A stretch of 64,000 nt of DNA from the NCBI RefSeq assembly GCF_025698545.1, contig NC_068575.1:55747980-55811979 (forward strand). Reading direction: 5' to 3'. Positions 49,660-61,330 of this stretch are shown here, piece by piece. The notes beneath the pieces were generated by a model. It had not been told where the DNA came from. It was given only the letters and a program-made list of their open reading frames with translations, and did not search any database. The translations under genes were made by a program, and so were the position numbers. The first letter of the stretch is position 1. Each line of letters starts with the position of its first letter. Origin of the DNA: Gossypium raimondii (Eukaryota > Streptophyta > Magnoliopsida > Malvales > Malvaceae).

Positions 49660-49920
49660 CACGGGTAGAGACATGGACGTGTGTCTCAGCCGTGTGTGAC
49701 ACATGGCCTAGCACATGGGTGTGTGATCTGGCCGTGTGTCCCCTGTATCTTTAAAATTCAAAACAGAATGCTTAGAATTGATCACAAGGCCTGGCACACG
49801 GATGTGTGGCTTGGCCGTGTGACCCAAGTCAGAGAGTTAAACGATTATGGACACGGCTGGGACACGGCCGTATGCCTTATCTCGAATGCCCACACGGCCT
49901 GACCACACGGGCGTGTGTCC
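49660..49920. repeat. CACACGG / CCGTGTG inverted-motif block inside the solo LTR
   Basis: About ten short words of the form acacgg, ccgtgtg, cacatggg and gtgtgtg alternate in both orientations, in two blocks, each ending gtgtgtcccctg. They could form many small hairpins. No coding explanation: an open frame on the plus strand (49681-49902) is a by-product. Confidence 0.7.
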
Positions 49921-50166
49921 CCTGCACCTTGAAAAAATTTTGAAATTTTGTAAAAAATTCTTTGAGTGCCTGGTTTAGTCCCGACTTGTTTCTAATGCAT
50001 ATTTTGGGCCTCGATGGCTCATATAAGGGATGATATGATTCATTATGAATGATTTCTTATATGAATGTTAAATAACATGAAATGTCTGTTATATGTTCTA
50101 TAAATTTCGGTAATACGCCGTAACCCTGTTCCGATGACGGATACGAGTTAGGGGTGTTACAGTTGC

Positions 50167-52640
50167 ACATTTTTTGCATTTAAGCAAATAAATTATTTAA
50201 TAATTCTATTAACATTTATTAAGGAATAAATTAATATATTTTATTATATTGACTTAAAATGTTGGTAGTTATACACCACATGCATGATACATCCATAAAA
50301 TATTAAGCAACTTCTTTTTCTTAGGTTGCAAATATATAACAATTACTTGAGTGAGGACTAGTTTAACATTACTTTTCGAATTGGTTTTAAAAAGTGTTGT
50401 GGAAAAGTAATTTTGAGAAATGCTTTTGAGAAATAAAATGTTCATTTTAGACATGGTGTTATAAAGTAATAATTATATATTTAAATAATGTTCAAATTAG
50501 TTAATATTATGATATTTTAGTAAGAATATAAAATCAATTTATAATAATTTGTTGTTAATATTTTAATATATGAAATATAAATTTTAAATATTTTAAGCAA
50601 TTAATATTAATTATCTATAAAATTTAATTGAATATATAAACTATATTTTAAATATTAAAATATAACCAATAAAATTTTAAATATATAATATTATATATTT
50701 AAAATAAAATTCAATAGGAAAGTAATTACATACCCAATATAAATATCATATAAAATACTTTATAAGGGTTAAAATTGTCCTTTGCTCCTAAAAATGTTTT
50801 TGCTAAAAGCAAAAGCTAAAAATATTTTTACTTTTGGGGTCAAAAGCGCTTTTGATTTAAAAAATAATTTTGTTTAGTATTGTTTATGGCTCTAAAAATG
50901 CACTATTAATAGTGCCTAATATCTACTTCAACAAAATTCTTAAAATAAATAGTAAAAGCATTATTAAGATAATTAACATAGTAATTAATTAAAAAATTAA
51001 AAAAATCCTTATATTTACGTAGAGCAAGACTTGAAGCTAAAATAGTAAAATCTACATGACCTGGTCAACCCATGCTTTAATTCCTTTTCAAAATTTATTT
51101 ACATATATGATATTGTCAGTGCATGACATAAGAATGTTGTTAAGATCTATTTAAATTAAGGGGTTGATATGTATATAAGTACATTTGTTTCCTAATTAAT
51201 GTAAAATTAATATAAATAAGTGTCATGTATGGCATTGATTAAAGTGGTGTATATATATCTACAATTATTTCCTAATTAAATTAAAATTAACATATTAAAT
51301 ACAAAAGATTAAAAAAATAAATAAATAAATAATTGAATTGAAGTTGGTGTGGTAGAGGTTTGGTTGGAGTAGTTGGAAGATTTTGAAGCGTTTTCAATGG
51401 GTTTTCTACTTTAATAGGTGGCCTTAAAATATTCTTAAGCAAGTAATAACGTTAGAGGCAAATCTCATTCCTTGAAAAATATAGATTACGTGTGCAGTGG
51501 GATTTAGAAGAATTTGGAAAACCTTCTTGTTTTAAAAGAGAAGCATAATTCGAATGTTTGCAGTTTTTTTTGTAAATTTAATTTAATTTTATCACAATCT
51601 TTTGAGAATATTTTAAATTTGTGTCTCATCATTCATAAGTTTAATTCAAATATAATATTTTTACTTAAAAAAACTAGTATATGAAAAGTTATCTTTATAC
51701 ATATTCTTCCAATAATACTATTCATACTAATTAATGTCTTTACATCAAATGTATTGTCATTCATTATCAAAGTCAACACAAGCAGACCCATATTTTATTA
51801 AGAGCTGCATTTTGGTTCAAGAATTAAATGGAATCAGAGAAAAAAGAATCAAGTAAAACAACCTATTTATCAAACATCCTTATTTATACTAATGGTGTAA
51901 TGATAATATTGTATATTGTATTTTAAGTGACAAATGATGTTAAAATTTTAGATTTGATATTGTTGAAATAAATAATCACAAATCTTAAATATAAATCCTA
52001 AAATAAAAAATATATATCGTTATTTGTAATTCTCATGACTTATTAAAGTGATTTAAAAATTTATGAAGCCAACAATAGCAACATCTAGCATGTAGAATTC
52101 CATGGCATTTAAATATTGGGGTATATCCACACACAAAAAAGAAAAAGAAAAAAAAAGGTTGAAAGGGCCAAATAGGCTTCAACTTAATTTGAACAGCATT
52201 TAATTTGGGAAATTGTGAGTCACCTGATGCAGAGTTATGACGGCCATATTGGGTAGGTAGATGCAACGACCAACGCTAACCTCACCAATACTTGCCTTTT
52301 TTCTTTCTTTTTGCTGGCCAAATTGGATCCGGGTTTTGTGTTCGAAAATTTATTATTATTTTATGTTTATAAAATATTAATATTTTATTATAATTTCATT
52401 ATAAAATATAATTTCATTTTTTTATAAAATATTTAGAACTACTCACAATCTTTTCTTACTCTTAGATGAGAGAATCAATAAGTTTCAGCACATTCAAATA
52501 CTCATCTTCTGCTCTAATAATAATGTCGATACCAACCAAACTAAAATTCAATGGATAATTCAATCTTTTTTTTTTTTACCCTTTTTGTTTCAATTATTTA
52601 TAACAAACAAGTAGCAACTCTTGCAATTCCTGTTGCATAT
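50167..52640. other. Intergenic, AT-rich
   Basis: No gene or element identified. Several runs of A/T; the open frames here are short and unlike any family I know. Confidence 0.5.
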
Positions 52641-52644
52641 ATGC

Positions 52645-52850
52645 TATAATTATTTGTGTCGACTGAAGAGAAATTGGAAAATAAAAATACGTAATGTGCC
52701 AAAAACGATGAATATGATTGTTGATGCTATGTCTAAATGGATTAGGGGCTGCGCAACTGGATTTCATATTTTTGTTCACCCGCCTCCAGTGGTGCAAGAT
52801 ACTATGTTGCGAGATAAGTGTTAAGCAACAAAAATTTGGCTTCATGATTA
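52645..52850 (+). pseudogene. LINE ORF2 fragment: end of the RNase H domain
   Basis: The plus strand reads NWKIKIRNVPKTMNMIVDAM, SKWIRGCATGFHIFVHPPPV and VQDTMLRDKC. This is the last helix of the plant LINE RNase H domain with its usual tail. Only about 55 codons remain and nothing upstream matches. Confidence 0.75.
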
Positions 52851-52854
52851 AACT

Positions 52855-54470
52855 TTGAAGTTCAACTTCTTACATTGTAACCAAAAAACAAACAAACAAA
52901 TAATATATGGGAATTATAATTACTATTAATATATTTGTATAATTATAATTTTAATGAAATTGTTACAAATTAAATTAATAATAAAAGTATATTAGAATTT
53001 AGATTAAAATAAATTTAAATATGGGAACTTAAGTTTAAAATAAAATCTAAAGTAGAAATTAATATATATAAATGTTTATAGTGAAACTCAAACTTCAACT
53101 ATCAATATGTAACATGATCTACAAGTATTTAATTTCCATTGAAGGTAATGTTTCTACAACGAAGAAAAACAAGAATGCATTAAGTTTCCATCATAGAGGC
53201 ATGAGTTGTAATCCACGTAGTTAGTATTATATCGGTGTATTGTTTTTATTTTAATATTGGTATGTACATATTTTGATATATTATTTTAAGCTTATTCATA
53301 TTTTTAAATATTTTCACATATATATTTATTATTTAAATTTTAGTTTCTTAACAAATTATAGATGTACTTAAATATTTCTCACAAACATATTTCTAATATA
53401 ATTTTTAATTTCTTAACAATTTATATGTTATTTTGATAAAATATATATATATTAAAGATGCATACAAAATATCTCATTAATTTACACTCATATAAAATAT
53501 TTATATGTAAATATAAGTTAATGCTTAATTTTGTAACTTTTAATTTTAAATGTAATTATAAAAATTTAAAATGATCAAGTAAAAAATTTAAAAGTTAGTT
53601 TAAAATATTATAAATTTGTACCAACTAACACATACTAATGTATTGATTGAAACGGGCTGAAACTTATCGAAATTGTTGAAATCCATCAAAATATTGATTA
53701 GAATTGACCTTAGGACTAAAACGATACGTGTCCAAAATGATACGTATCGGCTAGTTCAATCAATGATCACACAAAGATAAATATATTTGCATGGAAGGTA
53801 AGAAAAACAATAATGCATTAATTAATTATTTTCCTTTATGAATATCATATTGACCAAAATGAGTAGCATTGATTAACATTTTCCTCATTTATGAATGATA
53901 TTGACCAATATGATGTTTCGAAATGACACCTATGCGACAGATAAACATTATTGCCCAAAGCACGAGCTGAGCGAGGAACGTAGGCCACAATACCCTTCCG
54001 AATGACGGACAAATCAGAAGAAGGACCAACAGTGTTGGCCGGGCCGCTCCTACTTCTAATTGGATTAAGTTAGAACACCAATGGAGTGATGAAAGCAGTA
54101 TCCGAAAGAGCTTCATCTGATATGAATACAAGTTAGGATTTGTACAGCTTTTCGGGCAGAGCTGCAGGGGGTTCATGATGGCTTAATGATATTGGCAATA
54201 TTTAATATAATTTTGATTCAAAATTTATGCCATTTTAAAAAAAAATCGTGTCATATATAAGTTTACCAAGGCAAAAGGGCATCACTTGAGTGCAAAATCA
54301 TGCAACATAAATTAGTATAATAAAATGTAATGAAGATACAAATATTTTATTATAATATTCTTTTAAGTTCTTAGCAAGTAACCTATTACGCTCTTGCAGC
54401 GGAAAGTTTTTAGTACGGAAATAAGATCACTTTACACACAAAGTAGTAGATAAAGAACAAAACCCAGATT
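52855..54470. other. Intergenic below the PIP1 gene
   Basis: AT-rich. Near 53220-53780 the text (atcggtgtattg ... aaacgggctgaaac ... cgatacgtgtcc) looks like a decayed dispersed repeat. At 53889-54176 the minus strand is open for 95 codons and GC-richer than its surroundings; another frame reads SSDLSVIRKGIVAYVPRSAR. I do not recognise either and suspect a gene or element fragment. Confidence 0.4.
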
Positions 54471-56229
54471 TCATGCTCTACTCTTGAACGGGATGGCTCG
54501 AATGACTATTTGGTGATAAAGCGCAGCAAGTGCAGCCCCAATGAATGGTCCAACCCAAAAGATCCACTGTCAAAAGGGTGAAAAATGCAAGCCATTATGT
54601 CAAGCATATGAACAAAGAAACAACAACAATATATATAGTTATAATAGTTTTTAAACCTACATGGTCATTCCAAGCATGGTCCCTATTGTAGATGATGGCT
54701 GCTCCAAGGCTCCTGGCAGGGTTAATGCCTGTTCCTGTGATGGGGATGGTTGCCAAATGAACCAAGAACACTGCAAACCCAATTGGCAATGGGGCCAATA
54801 TCTGCAATGTCAAACAGAACATGAAAAAGTAGATCAAAAGATGTCAACAACCAGCGGCCTTCTCGGTACCAAATAGTTCTCCAAATTCAATGGCTTGTCC
54901 AAGCTGAAGGAACACTGATATATCGGATATGAATGAGTTAAAGGAAGTACGTACACGTGGTTTATGGTGAGAGTTTCGATGCATATGCATTACCTAATTA
55001 CTTAAACGCAAAGGAAGTACACACATGGTTTTGAAGGAGAAATAGTACTTACAGGGACATGAGAGTCTCTGGCATTTCTCTTGGCGTCGGTTGCTGAGAA
55101 AACAGTGTAAACGAGAACAAATGTACCAACAATCTCAGCTCCAAGGCCGTCCCCTTTGGTGTATCCATGGTTCACAACATTGGCTCCACCACCCAACACC
55201 TCATATCTTGATGGCTGGAATCCTTTCACCACCCCAGCACCACATATTGCGCCCAGGCATTGCATTACCATGTAAAAGATGGCTCTGGTCAGAGAAAGCT
55301 TCCTTGCCAATAACAGACCAAATGTCACAGCTGGGTTTATGTGTCCACCTACTCAATGCATGAACATGAAAAGCAAAAAAAAAAAAAAAAAAGTTAATAA
55401 AAATTACCTGAAATTTCCAACAGTCTTTTTTATAGAAGTCATTAACAGTTCTATGACTCTCCTAGGCACTAGACAAGGGAGAGAAATAGACTTCTGAAAC
55501 GTAATATTTTCCAATTTTTTGGGGACCTAATGAAACCTAACCTCCATTTTATGACCCAACTGAACATATAAAGGAGATGAAACAGAGCAAAAACCGAGAG
55601 TGAAGCAATAACCCAAACATTTCCTAGTCTTTTCATTATTTTTCTCAGCACACAACAAGGTTTAAGGAAATTGCAATTGAAATAAATATAATATAAATCT
55701 ATGTCAAAATAGTAAAACCTAACAAACGAGATTTTGACCTTTTTTTTTTTGGTCCAAAAATCAAATATTCAGTCCATGCATTCCCATTATGTTTCTCCAT
55801 GTTTGCCTTTTGGGTCAAACAAGTTCAATGTTTATTATTTTTTAGTCAAATATTCATACAACCAAGCCTAGAGATAAGAGATAGATGATGTAAAAACTAA
55901 CCTGAGATACCAGCGGTGCAGTAAACAAGGGCAAAGATCATGCCACCGAAGGCCCAAGCAATGCCTTGGATACCAACACTGGCACACTTAGAAGGTGCCC
56001 TATTAACACCCATGACGGTCAAGACGGTGATGTAAAGGAACAAGAAAGTTGCCACAAACTCAGCAATCCCAGCTCTCCAAAAAGACCATGAGTAGAGCTC
56101 ACCATGTTCGAAAAGTGGAGCTGGTGGTGGCTCATTGTAGTCCTTGTCTGTCTGTGCTGTTGTCCCTATAGGTTGCCTTTCTGAGAACTTGTTTGCTCCC
56201 AGCCTAACATCCTCTTCTTTGCCTTCCAT
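54471..56229 (-). CDS. PIP1: Plasma membrane intrinsic protein, PIP1 subgroup aquaporin
   Basis: PIP1 proteins are water (and CO2/H2O2) channels of the plasma membrane, usually active as heterotetramers with PIP2. Four exons, 55902-56229, 55053-55348, 54661-54801 and 54471-54566, join in frame (861 nt, 286 aa, the standard PIP1 length). The long N-terminus [20 protein letters not shown] with IGTTAQ is diagnostic for PIP1. Six membrane spans are evident. The NPA motifs are at 114-116 ([12 protein letters not shown]) and 235-237 ([11 protein letters not shown]), with the selectivity-filter arginine R238. The short C-terminus FKSRA is also PIP1-like, since PIP2 proteins have longer tails. Minor departures from the usual sequence are [12 protein letters not shown] near residues 40-51 and NHGYTKGDG in loop D. 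Gene order suggests an ortholog of the Arabidopsis PIP1;2/PIP1;4 pair. Confidence 0.96.
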
Positions 56230-56855
56230 TTCTTTTTTCTCTCTAGGTATAATGGAGAAAGAATCTGAAGCTTGATGGAATTAGATAAGGTAAAGGGTTC
56301 TGAAAAGGTGGTGAGAGTAAAGGTAATATACAGAAAGGCTAACAAAGAAGCAATGTTGATTAAAAGTTGTTTCTTATGGGATTAATGAAGAGTGGAAAGT
56401 GCCAAAATGAAAACGTAAAAGGATCTGTCATGACGTCAGTATATGTTGGCTCAAAGGCTCTGATCTTATCTATTTCTCCCAGGAATAGCAAATTTCGAAA
56501 GAAACTCTCCTTAATGGCCGAATAAGCGAGGAATTGCATTGCATGTGCATGTGAATGTGCATGTGGAGGCTGATGAGGAAACCATTTTGGCCGCTGTGGG
56601 AGAGCGTGACACATTCGGGGCCTCGAGAGAATAAAATATTTTGGACTTGAGTTCTTTAAGTTACCTTGATAAATTACTTTGGCTGATCAAGCTGGTAGCT
56701 TTAAACTATGGGTGTATTAATGCAGTGCCTTTTCTTACGAGAATGACAAAACGATGACAAGTGGTAGGAAAATGTGACCAAACCAATCCATTTCCATTAT
56801 GAGGTGGCTACCTTCGCATCATCGGTTTCTTTTTTGGCGGAACAGTACTAGTAGG
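56230..56855. other. PIP1 promoter and 5' flank
   Basis: No gene of its own. The stretch just above 56229 must hold the 5' UTR and promoter of the minus-strand PIP1 gene; I could not pick a convincing TATA box. Confidence 0.5.
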
Positions 56856-56859
56856 AGGT

Positions 56860-57350
56860 TCCATTCAAACAAGAACAAAACCTTTGATAAAACCATCCGT
56901 CAAAGTGGTCAAAGGTACGAACTGACTTCCTAAGGCATCAGTGCTCCTATTTCCTTCTCTGAAGCCATGCCTAATCGATGAACTCTGAATAGTAGTTAGA
57001 AGTATTCTACAATCATCAATTAAAGTAGGTATTAGAGTTCTGATCATTGGAAATAAAGCTAATTACAACCGTCAAATGGAGTCCATCTCTAGTAGCCCAC
57101 AACTCGACTTCGGCACTTGTGGTGCAAGGGATATAGCGAACGATTCTACTACCCAATTTTCATCATGGTCTCGGATAATGGCATCCACACCCGTCTTCCC
57201 CAAGTTTCTTACAGAGGATTCGTCCGTATTAAGTTTCATCCAATCTCATGGTGGATTAGACCATTTTACCGGAACAAAAGAAAGAAGATAGTGTCTCTTA
57301 CGTGCCATGGAAATAGCAAAAAACTCGACTGCTCCAGAGATGACTTTGCT
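56860..57350 (-). pseudogene. LINE ORF2 fragment: RNase H domain, frameshifted
   Basis: The minus strand reads FVPVKWSNPP, a stop, DWMKLNTDESSVRNLGKTGV and DAIIRDHDENWVVES. After a frame change it reads TSAEVELWATRDGLHLTVV, and then LIDDCRILLTTIQSSSIRHG and FREGNRSTDALGSQFV. This is a nearly whole RNase H domain of a plant LINE, with at least one stop and two frameshifts. Nothing upstream (above 57360) resembles reverse transcriptase. Confidence 0.85.
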
Positions 57351-57636
57351 TTGATGGTCTTTTATTGACCATCAGTTTTTGGATCATACTCATCTGGATA
57401 TATATTTATATATATTATTTCGATTAGAAAGTAAAGGAGTTTAAATATGGTAACTTTACTTAAATTTGGTGTAGTCCAAAATATAAGTTTGAAATTTTGT
57501 TTAAATTTATTTATATTTATAAATAATTAACTCAAATCTATTTTAGACCACCCAGATTATTTTTATTTTTAAAAATATTATATTGTATTGTATTTATTTT
57601 TATATTTAATAATGTCTTTTTTTCCATTTATATTAA

Positions 57637-57791
57637 GGTAAATTATCAAAATAGTCATTTTGTTTCCTTAGATTACATTTTAGTCATTTATTTTTGAAAT
57701 GTTACGTTTTAGTTATTTACATTAATGTGTTGTAATATTTTAGCCACTGATCCATTATTGTCGTTAACAGTGTAATGGTAAGCTGACGTGT
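57637..57791. repeat. Left half of a Mutator-like MITE, interrupted by the Gypsy element
   Basis: ggtaaattatcaaaatagtc, 'acattttagtcatttatttt', 'tgaaatgttacgttttag' and 'gtcgttaacagtgtaat' follow the same order as the left arm of the complete copy at 38443-38863. It stops at 57791, where the retrotransposon LTR begins. Confidence 0.7.
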
Positions 57792-59114
57792 TGATAACAC
57801 TCTAGAATAACGTATTTTTATGTATTAATTATGTATTTATTCTGAGTATGATCCTGCTAATTTGAGCTATTTATGATCTTTTATCTCATAGGGACTAAAT
57901 TTGAGGCAAAAGTGAAATTAAGGGCCAAAAGCGTGAATTTAGAGATAAAATGGGCCAATGTGCGACACAAGGAAAAGTTGGTGCCAAAAGTGCAAGCATG
58001 GAGGACACAAGGGTTGAAATGCAAAAAGAAGAGATTTTATTTTATTAAACTCTATTTTAATTATATTAGGATAATTAATATTGAGATAATTATTAAAGAT
58101 TATTTTTAGGATTTTATTTTATCTTTATATATCTTCAATTAAATGTATTTATCTTTTAGGAATTTAAGTAGAATTAGAATATCTCCCCTAGCACTATAAA
58201 TAGGGGGTGAAGTGACTCAAAAGGGGATCTCATCTTTTTCTTTTTCTGTAAACACCCTCTCCCCAAAAGTCTAGGCTTTTGTTCTTTTCATATTTTCTTT
58301 CAATAAAATCTTTGTTTTTATTTTATTTATTTTCTTTTCTACCACAACCATGAGCCACTAAATCCATCTAGCCGAAGGTTGGCAAAAATCCCCAAAAAGG
58401 TTCTTGAGGCTAAGAATCCGTACTTAGCCTTCTCGCTGAGTATTCATCGTTTCTCCGCACTACGGGGCTGACGCTTCCGTCCAAGTCCCTTAAGAAGTAA
58501 GTTTTTCAACATATGCAAAGGCGGCCGCTTTGTATGTTTTGGGAAGGTTGTACAGTCGGTTCGTTAGCTTACTGCGTCAGAGGTTGGCGAGCCCAAGAGA
58601 CAAAATGGCGTGGGATTCGCCATTGAGAAGCGTTGATCTAGCATAAGACGATCCCACAGAAGCGATTGTTAGCTAGAGTCAGGTTCCACCAAATCGTATT
58701 CTAAATCATTGGAGCTGGTGGTCGTAGGCGTCCTCTTCAACTATAACTGGCTTATTTGGTTTGGGAAGGATCATCTAAAAGCCGAGATTGAACCCAAGGC
58801 GAATGAGACAACTGGAGGCCGGAATCTCCATAAGAATTTTCTTTCTCTTAACTTTATTTTTAATTTTTCAATTTTCAATTAAATATTCTTAATTACTTTT
58901 TATTTTATTTTTCGTTTCTAGATCCAACAATTTAATTACGCTATTGTTTTATTTTTTTCAGAACGCAGTTGTCTTGGGCAAGACTCTTTTGGGATATCAC
59001 GAACAAGATATTTTGCAAGTTCGGTCCACAGTATTTGACCCTACTTCCCTTTTACTATTCTTTTCATTATTTATTAGGGATAGGATATTTTTGGTGCTTC
59101 CAACGACCGCATCA
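57792..59114 (+). repeat. 5' LTR of the Gypsy element (~1.3 kb)
   Basis: It starts tgataacactctagaataac and ends gaccgcatca, five bases before the primer site. It holds a promoter-like ctataaatag (58194-58203) and a polyadenylation signal aataaa (58302-58307), the usual U3-R order. The right LTR is not in the window, so the borders rest on signals only. Confidence 0.65.
58194..58203 (+). promoter_or_regulatory. TATA box of the LTR
   Basis: ctataaatag followed by aataaa about 100 bases downstream, the expected LTR promoter / poly(A) layout. Confidence 0.6.
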
Positions 59115-59119
59115 AATTT

Positions 59120-59137
59120 TGGCGCCGTTGCCGGGGA
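59120..59137 (+). promoter_or_regulatory. Primer-binding site of the Gypsy element
   Basis: tggcgccgttgccgggga. This is the primer site known for Athila/Calypso-type Gypsy elements, reported as complementary to the 3' end of tRNA-Asp. Confidence 0.75.
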
Positions 59138-59273
59138 CTAGCAACGATACTAATCTTGTTTTTGTTTCTTATGACCAGATCTGCTCCGGTACTCTTGCGT
59201 TCGATTCGAAATTGAGAAGATCGCTAGAGCCAATCGCAAGGAGACAAAGTTACTGAAAAAGCGATCGTGGTGG

Positions 59274-60501
59274 TTGGAACTCAAAGTAATCCTTGCCGAA
59301 ATTGAAGTCGACGAAGCTGAGTCTAGGGTTAACGAAAATCCTACTCGAACACTTGAAAGCGAAAAAGTAGAAGTCGACTCACCAGAAGAAGTGTTTAACG
59401 CTAGGGTTAACGAAAACCCAAATTTAGCACACGAACCAATGGCTCAAACAATTCGGCAACTGGCCGAAGCTCCAACAGAACAACCGCCATTATGCATCGC
59501 GTATCCTACTATGGATACTGATTTTGAATTGAAGTCAGGTTTAATCCAGTTATTGCCAACTTTTCGTGGGTTACAAAATGAAAATCCCCACAAGCATCTG
59601 AAAGAATTTCATATGGTTTGTCTTAGCATGAAACCTCGGGGTGGCGAGGATCGATTAAATTAAGTGCTTTCCTTTCTCCCTAGCAGATTCCGCTAAAGAA
59701 TGGTTATTTTATTTACCCCCTGGATCTATTACAACTTGGGCTGATCTATCTCGTTTGTTTCTGAACAGGTTTTTTCCAGCGTCTCGAGCAGCTGAGTTAA
59801 GAAGAGAGATCGTTGGAATAAGGCAAAAAGAAGCTGAGTCCCTTTACGATTATTGGGAGCGGTTTAAGAAGTTGTGTGCAAGCTGTCCACAACATGGTAT
59901 AACAGAGCAATCTCTCCTCCAATACTTTTACGAAGGTTTGAAGCCCATGGAGATGAATATGGTAGATGCTGCTAGTGGAGGAGCATTGGTCAACATGACT
60001 CCCCAACAAGCGAGAGACTTGATCTCCACGATGGTTGCAAATTCTCAGCAGTTCCGAGCCAATACTGAACCCCCTAGAAGGGTTCATCAGCTAAGTAATT
60101 CAACCTTAGAGGATAAAGTTGATAGACTTACTAATATGATGAATTCTCTTATTGCAGAAAAAGCGAAGACAGCTCGATTATGCGGAATATGTGCTACACC
60201 TGATCACACAACTGATGCATGTCCCAGTTTGTATGATGATACCACGGCCCATCTGGATGCTGTTGGAAATTTTCCTGGGCCACCACAAAGGCAGTACGAC
60301 CCCTACGTTAATACCTACAACCCAGGGTGGAGGGACCATCCTAACTTAAGTTATGGGGCCAACCTACGAAATAACCACCATACCAAAATAGATTTCCATA
60401 ATAGTAAGAGTTCGGGTAATTTTCTAGAAACCATGGTCAATAAGTTAGCGACTAATGTTCTTGATTTTCAAGACAAAATCTTAATTTCCAAAAGGAGATG
60501 A
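59274..60501 (+). pseudogene. Gypsy gag, one frameshift
   Basis: The first open part (59274-59663, 129 codons) has MAQTIRQLAEAPTEQPPL and the start of the capsid domain (FELKSGLIQLLPTFRGLQNE). A single-base loss in the run near 59655 breaks the frame. The second part (from about 59664; open to 60501) continues with SRLFLNRFFPASRAAELRRE, SLYDYWERFKKLCASCPQHG and GLKPMEMNMVDAASGG. A CCHC zinc knuckle CGICATPDHTTDAC follows (about 60181-60222). Both the capsid and the knuckle identify gag of a Ty3/Gypsy element. Confidence 0.85.
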
Positions 60502-60959
60502 AGGATTTTCAATAGAAAACCGAGGCGTCTATCGAGAGTTGACCACATCGATCGAGAAATTAAACTCTCAAGGAAGCCGCCGTCACAAATGAACCAAACC
60601 CTAGACAAAATGCAAATGCAAAGTGGCGTTCTGAAGTGAAAAGTCTTCGAATCGATTCTGACGAGAATCTTGCCCAAGAAATTGCCCAGAAAACCCAAGA
60701 AAGACGAACAGTCCGAAAAGAAGCCTCCATTGCCTAAAATTCAACCTCCATTTCCGAACGATTCAACCAAAGTCGAAGAGGTAAAGAGGACAAGGAAATC
60801 CTTGAAACATTTAGGAATGTCGAGATCAATATTCATTGTTGGGCGCCATCAAGCAAATACCACGGTATGCTAAATTTCTTAAAGAGCTTTGCACCAACAA
60901 GCGAAAATTAACGGTAATGAAAGGGTGAATGTTGGTGAGAATGTATCCATGATGTTACA

Positions 60960-61330
60960 ACGAAAATGCCAAAAATGCAAGGATAGGGGCATGTTTGCAA
61001 TACCATGCAAAATAGGCCATCTAGGAATTCTGAAGGCTATGTGTGATCTAGGGCTTCTATAAATGTAATGCCATATTCTATTTATGAATCACTTAACGCG
61101 GTTTTTGACAAAACAGGTGTTATCATTCAATTGGCGGACAGTGCATTGTGCATCCGAAGAGTCCTTGAGGATGTTCGGTAAAAGTTAACGAGCTTATTTT
61201 CCTGCAGATTTTTATGTGATCAAAATGGAGGAGGATAGCACTCGGATCTTGGATCTCTCTTTGGTCGACTGTTCCTTAAGACACATTAGTACTAAAATTG
61301 ATGTTCAAGTGGAACTCTCACGATGGAGTT
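60960..61330 (+). pseudogene. Gypsy aspartic protease remnant
   Basis: MCDLGL, a stop, then in another frame MPYSIYESLNAVFDKTG, VIIQLADSALCIRRVLEDVR, a stop, and VNELIFPADFYVIKMEEDST. This is the protease region of Gypsy pol. The active-site DLGA string is broken by a frameshift. Confidence 0.7.

Larger units (their letters stand above)
47224..50161 (+). mobile_element. Solo LTR, ~2.94 kb, with perfect 5-bp target duplication
   Basis: The segment starts tataacaacccgtttttagt and ends gagttaggggtgttaca. It is flanked on both sides by gttgc (47219-47223 and 50162-50166). The ends are near-inverted (tataaca / tgttaca), and the first T-G appears mutated to T-A. No second LTR, primer site or coding region lies inside, so it is best read as a solo LTR left by recombination. 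It contains a tandem array (48420-48840) and CACACGG/CCGTGTG-rich blocks (49660-49920), both familiar to me from cotton Gypsy LTRs. The plus orientation is likely but not certain. Confidence 0.75.

Noticed and set aside
49681-49902. Open frame in the CACACGG block
   Set aside because: Low-complexity repeat text inside a solo LTR; no protein family.
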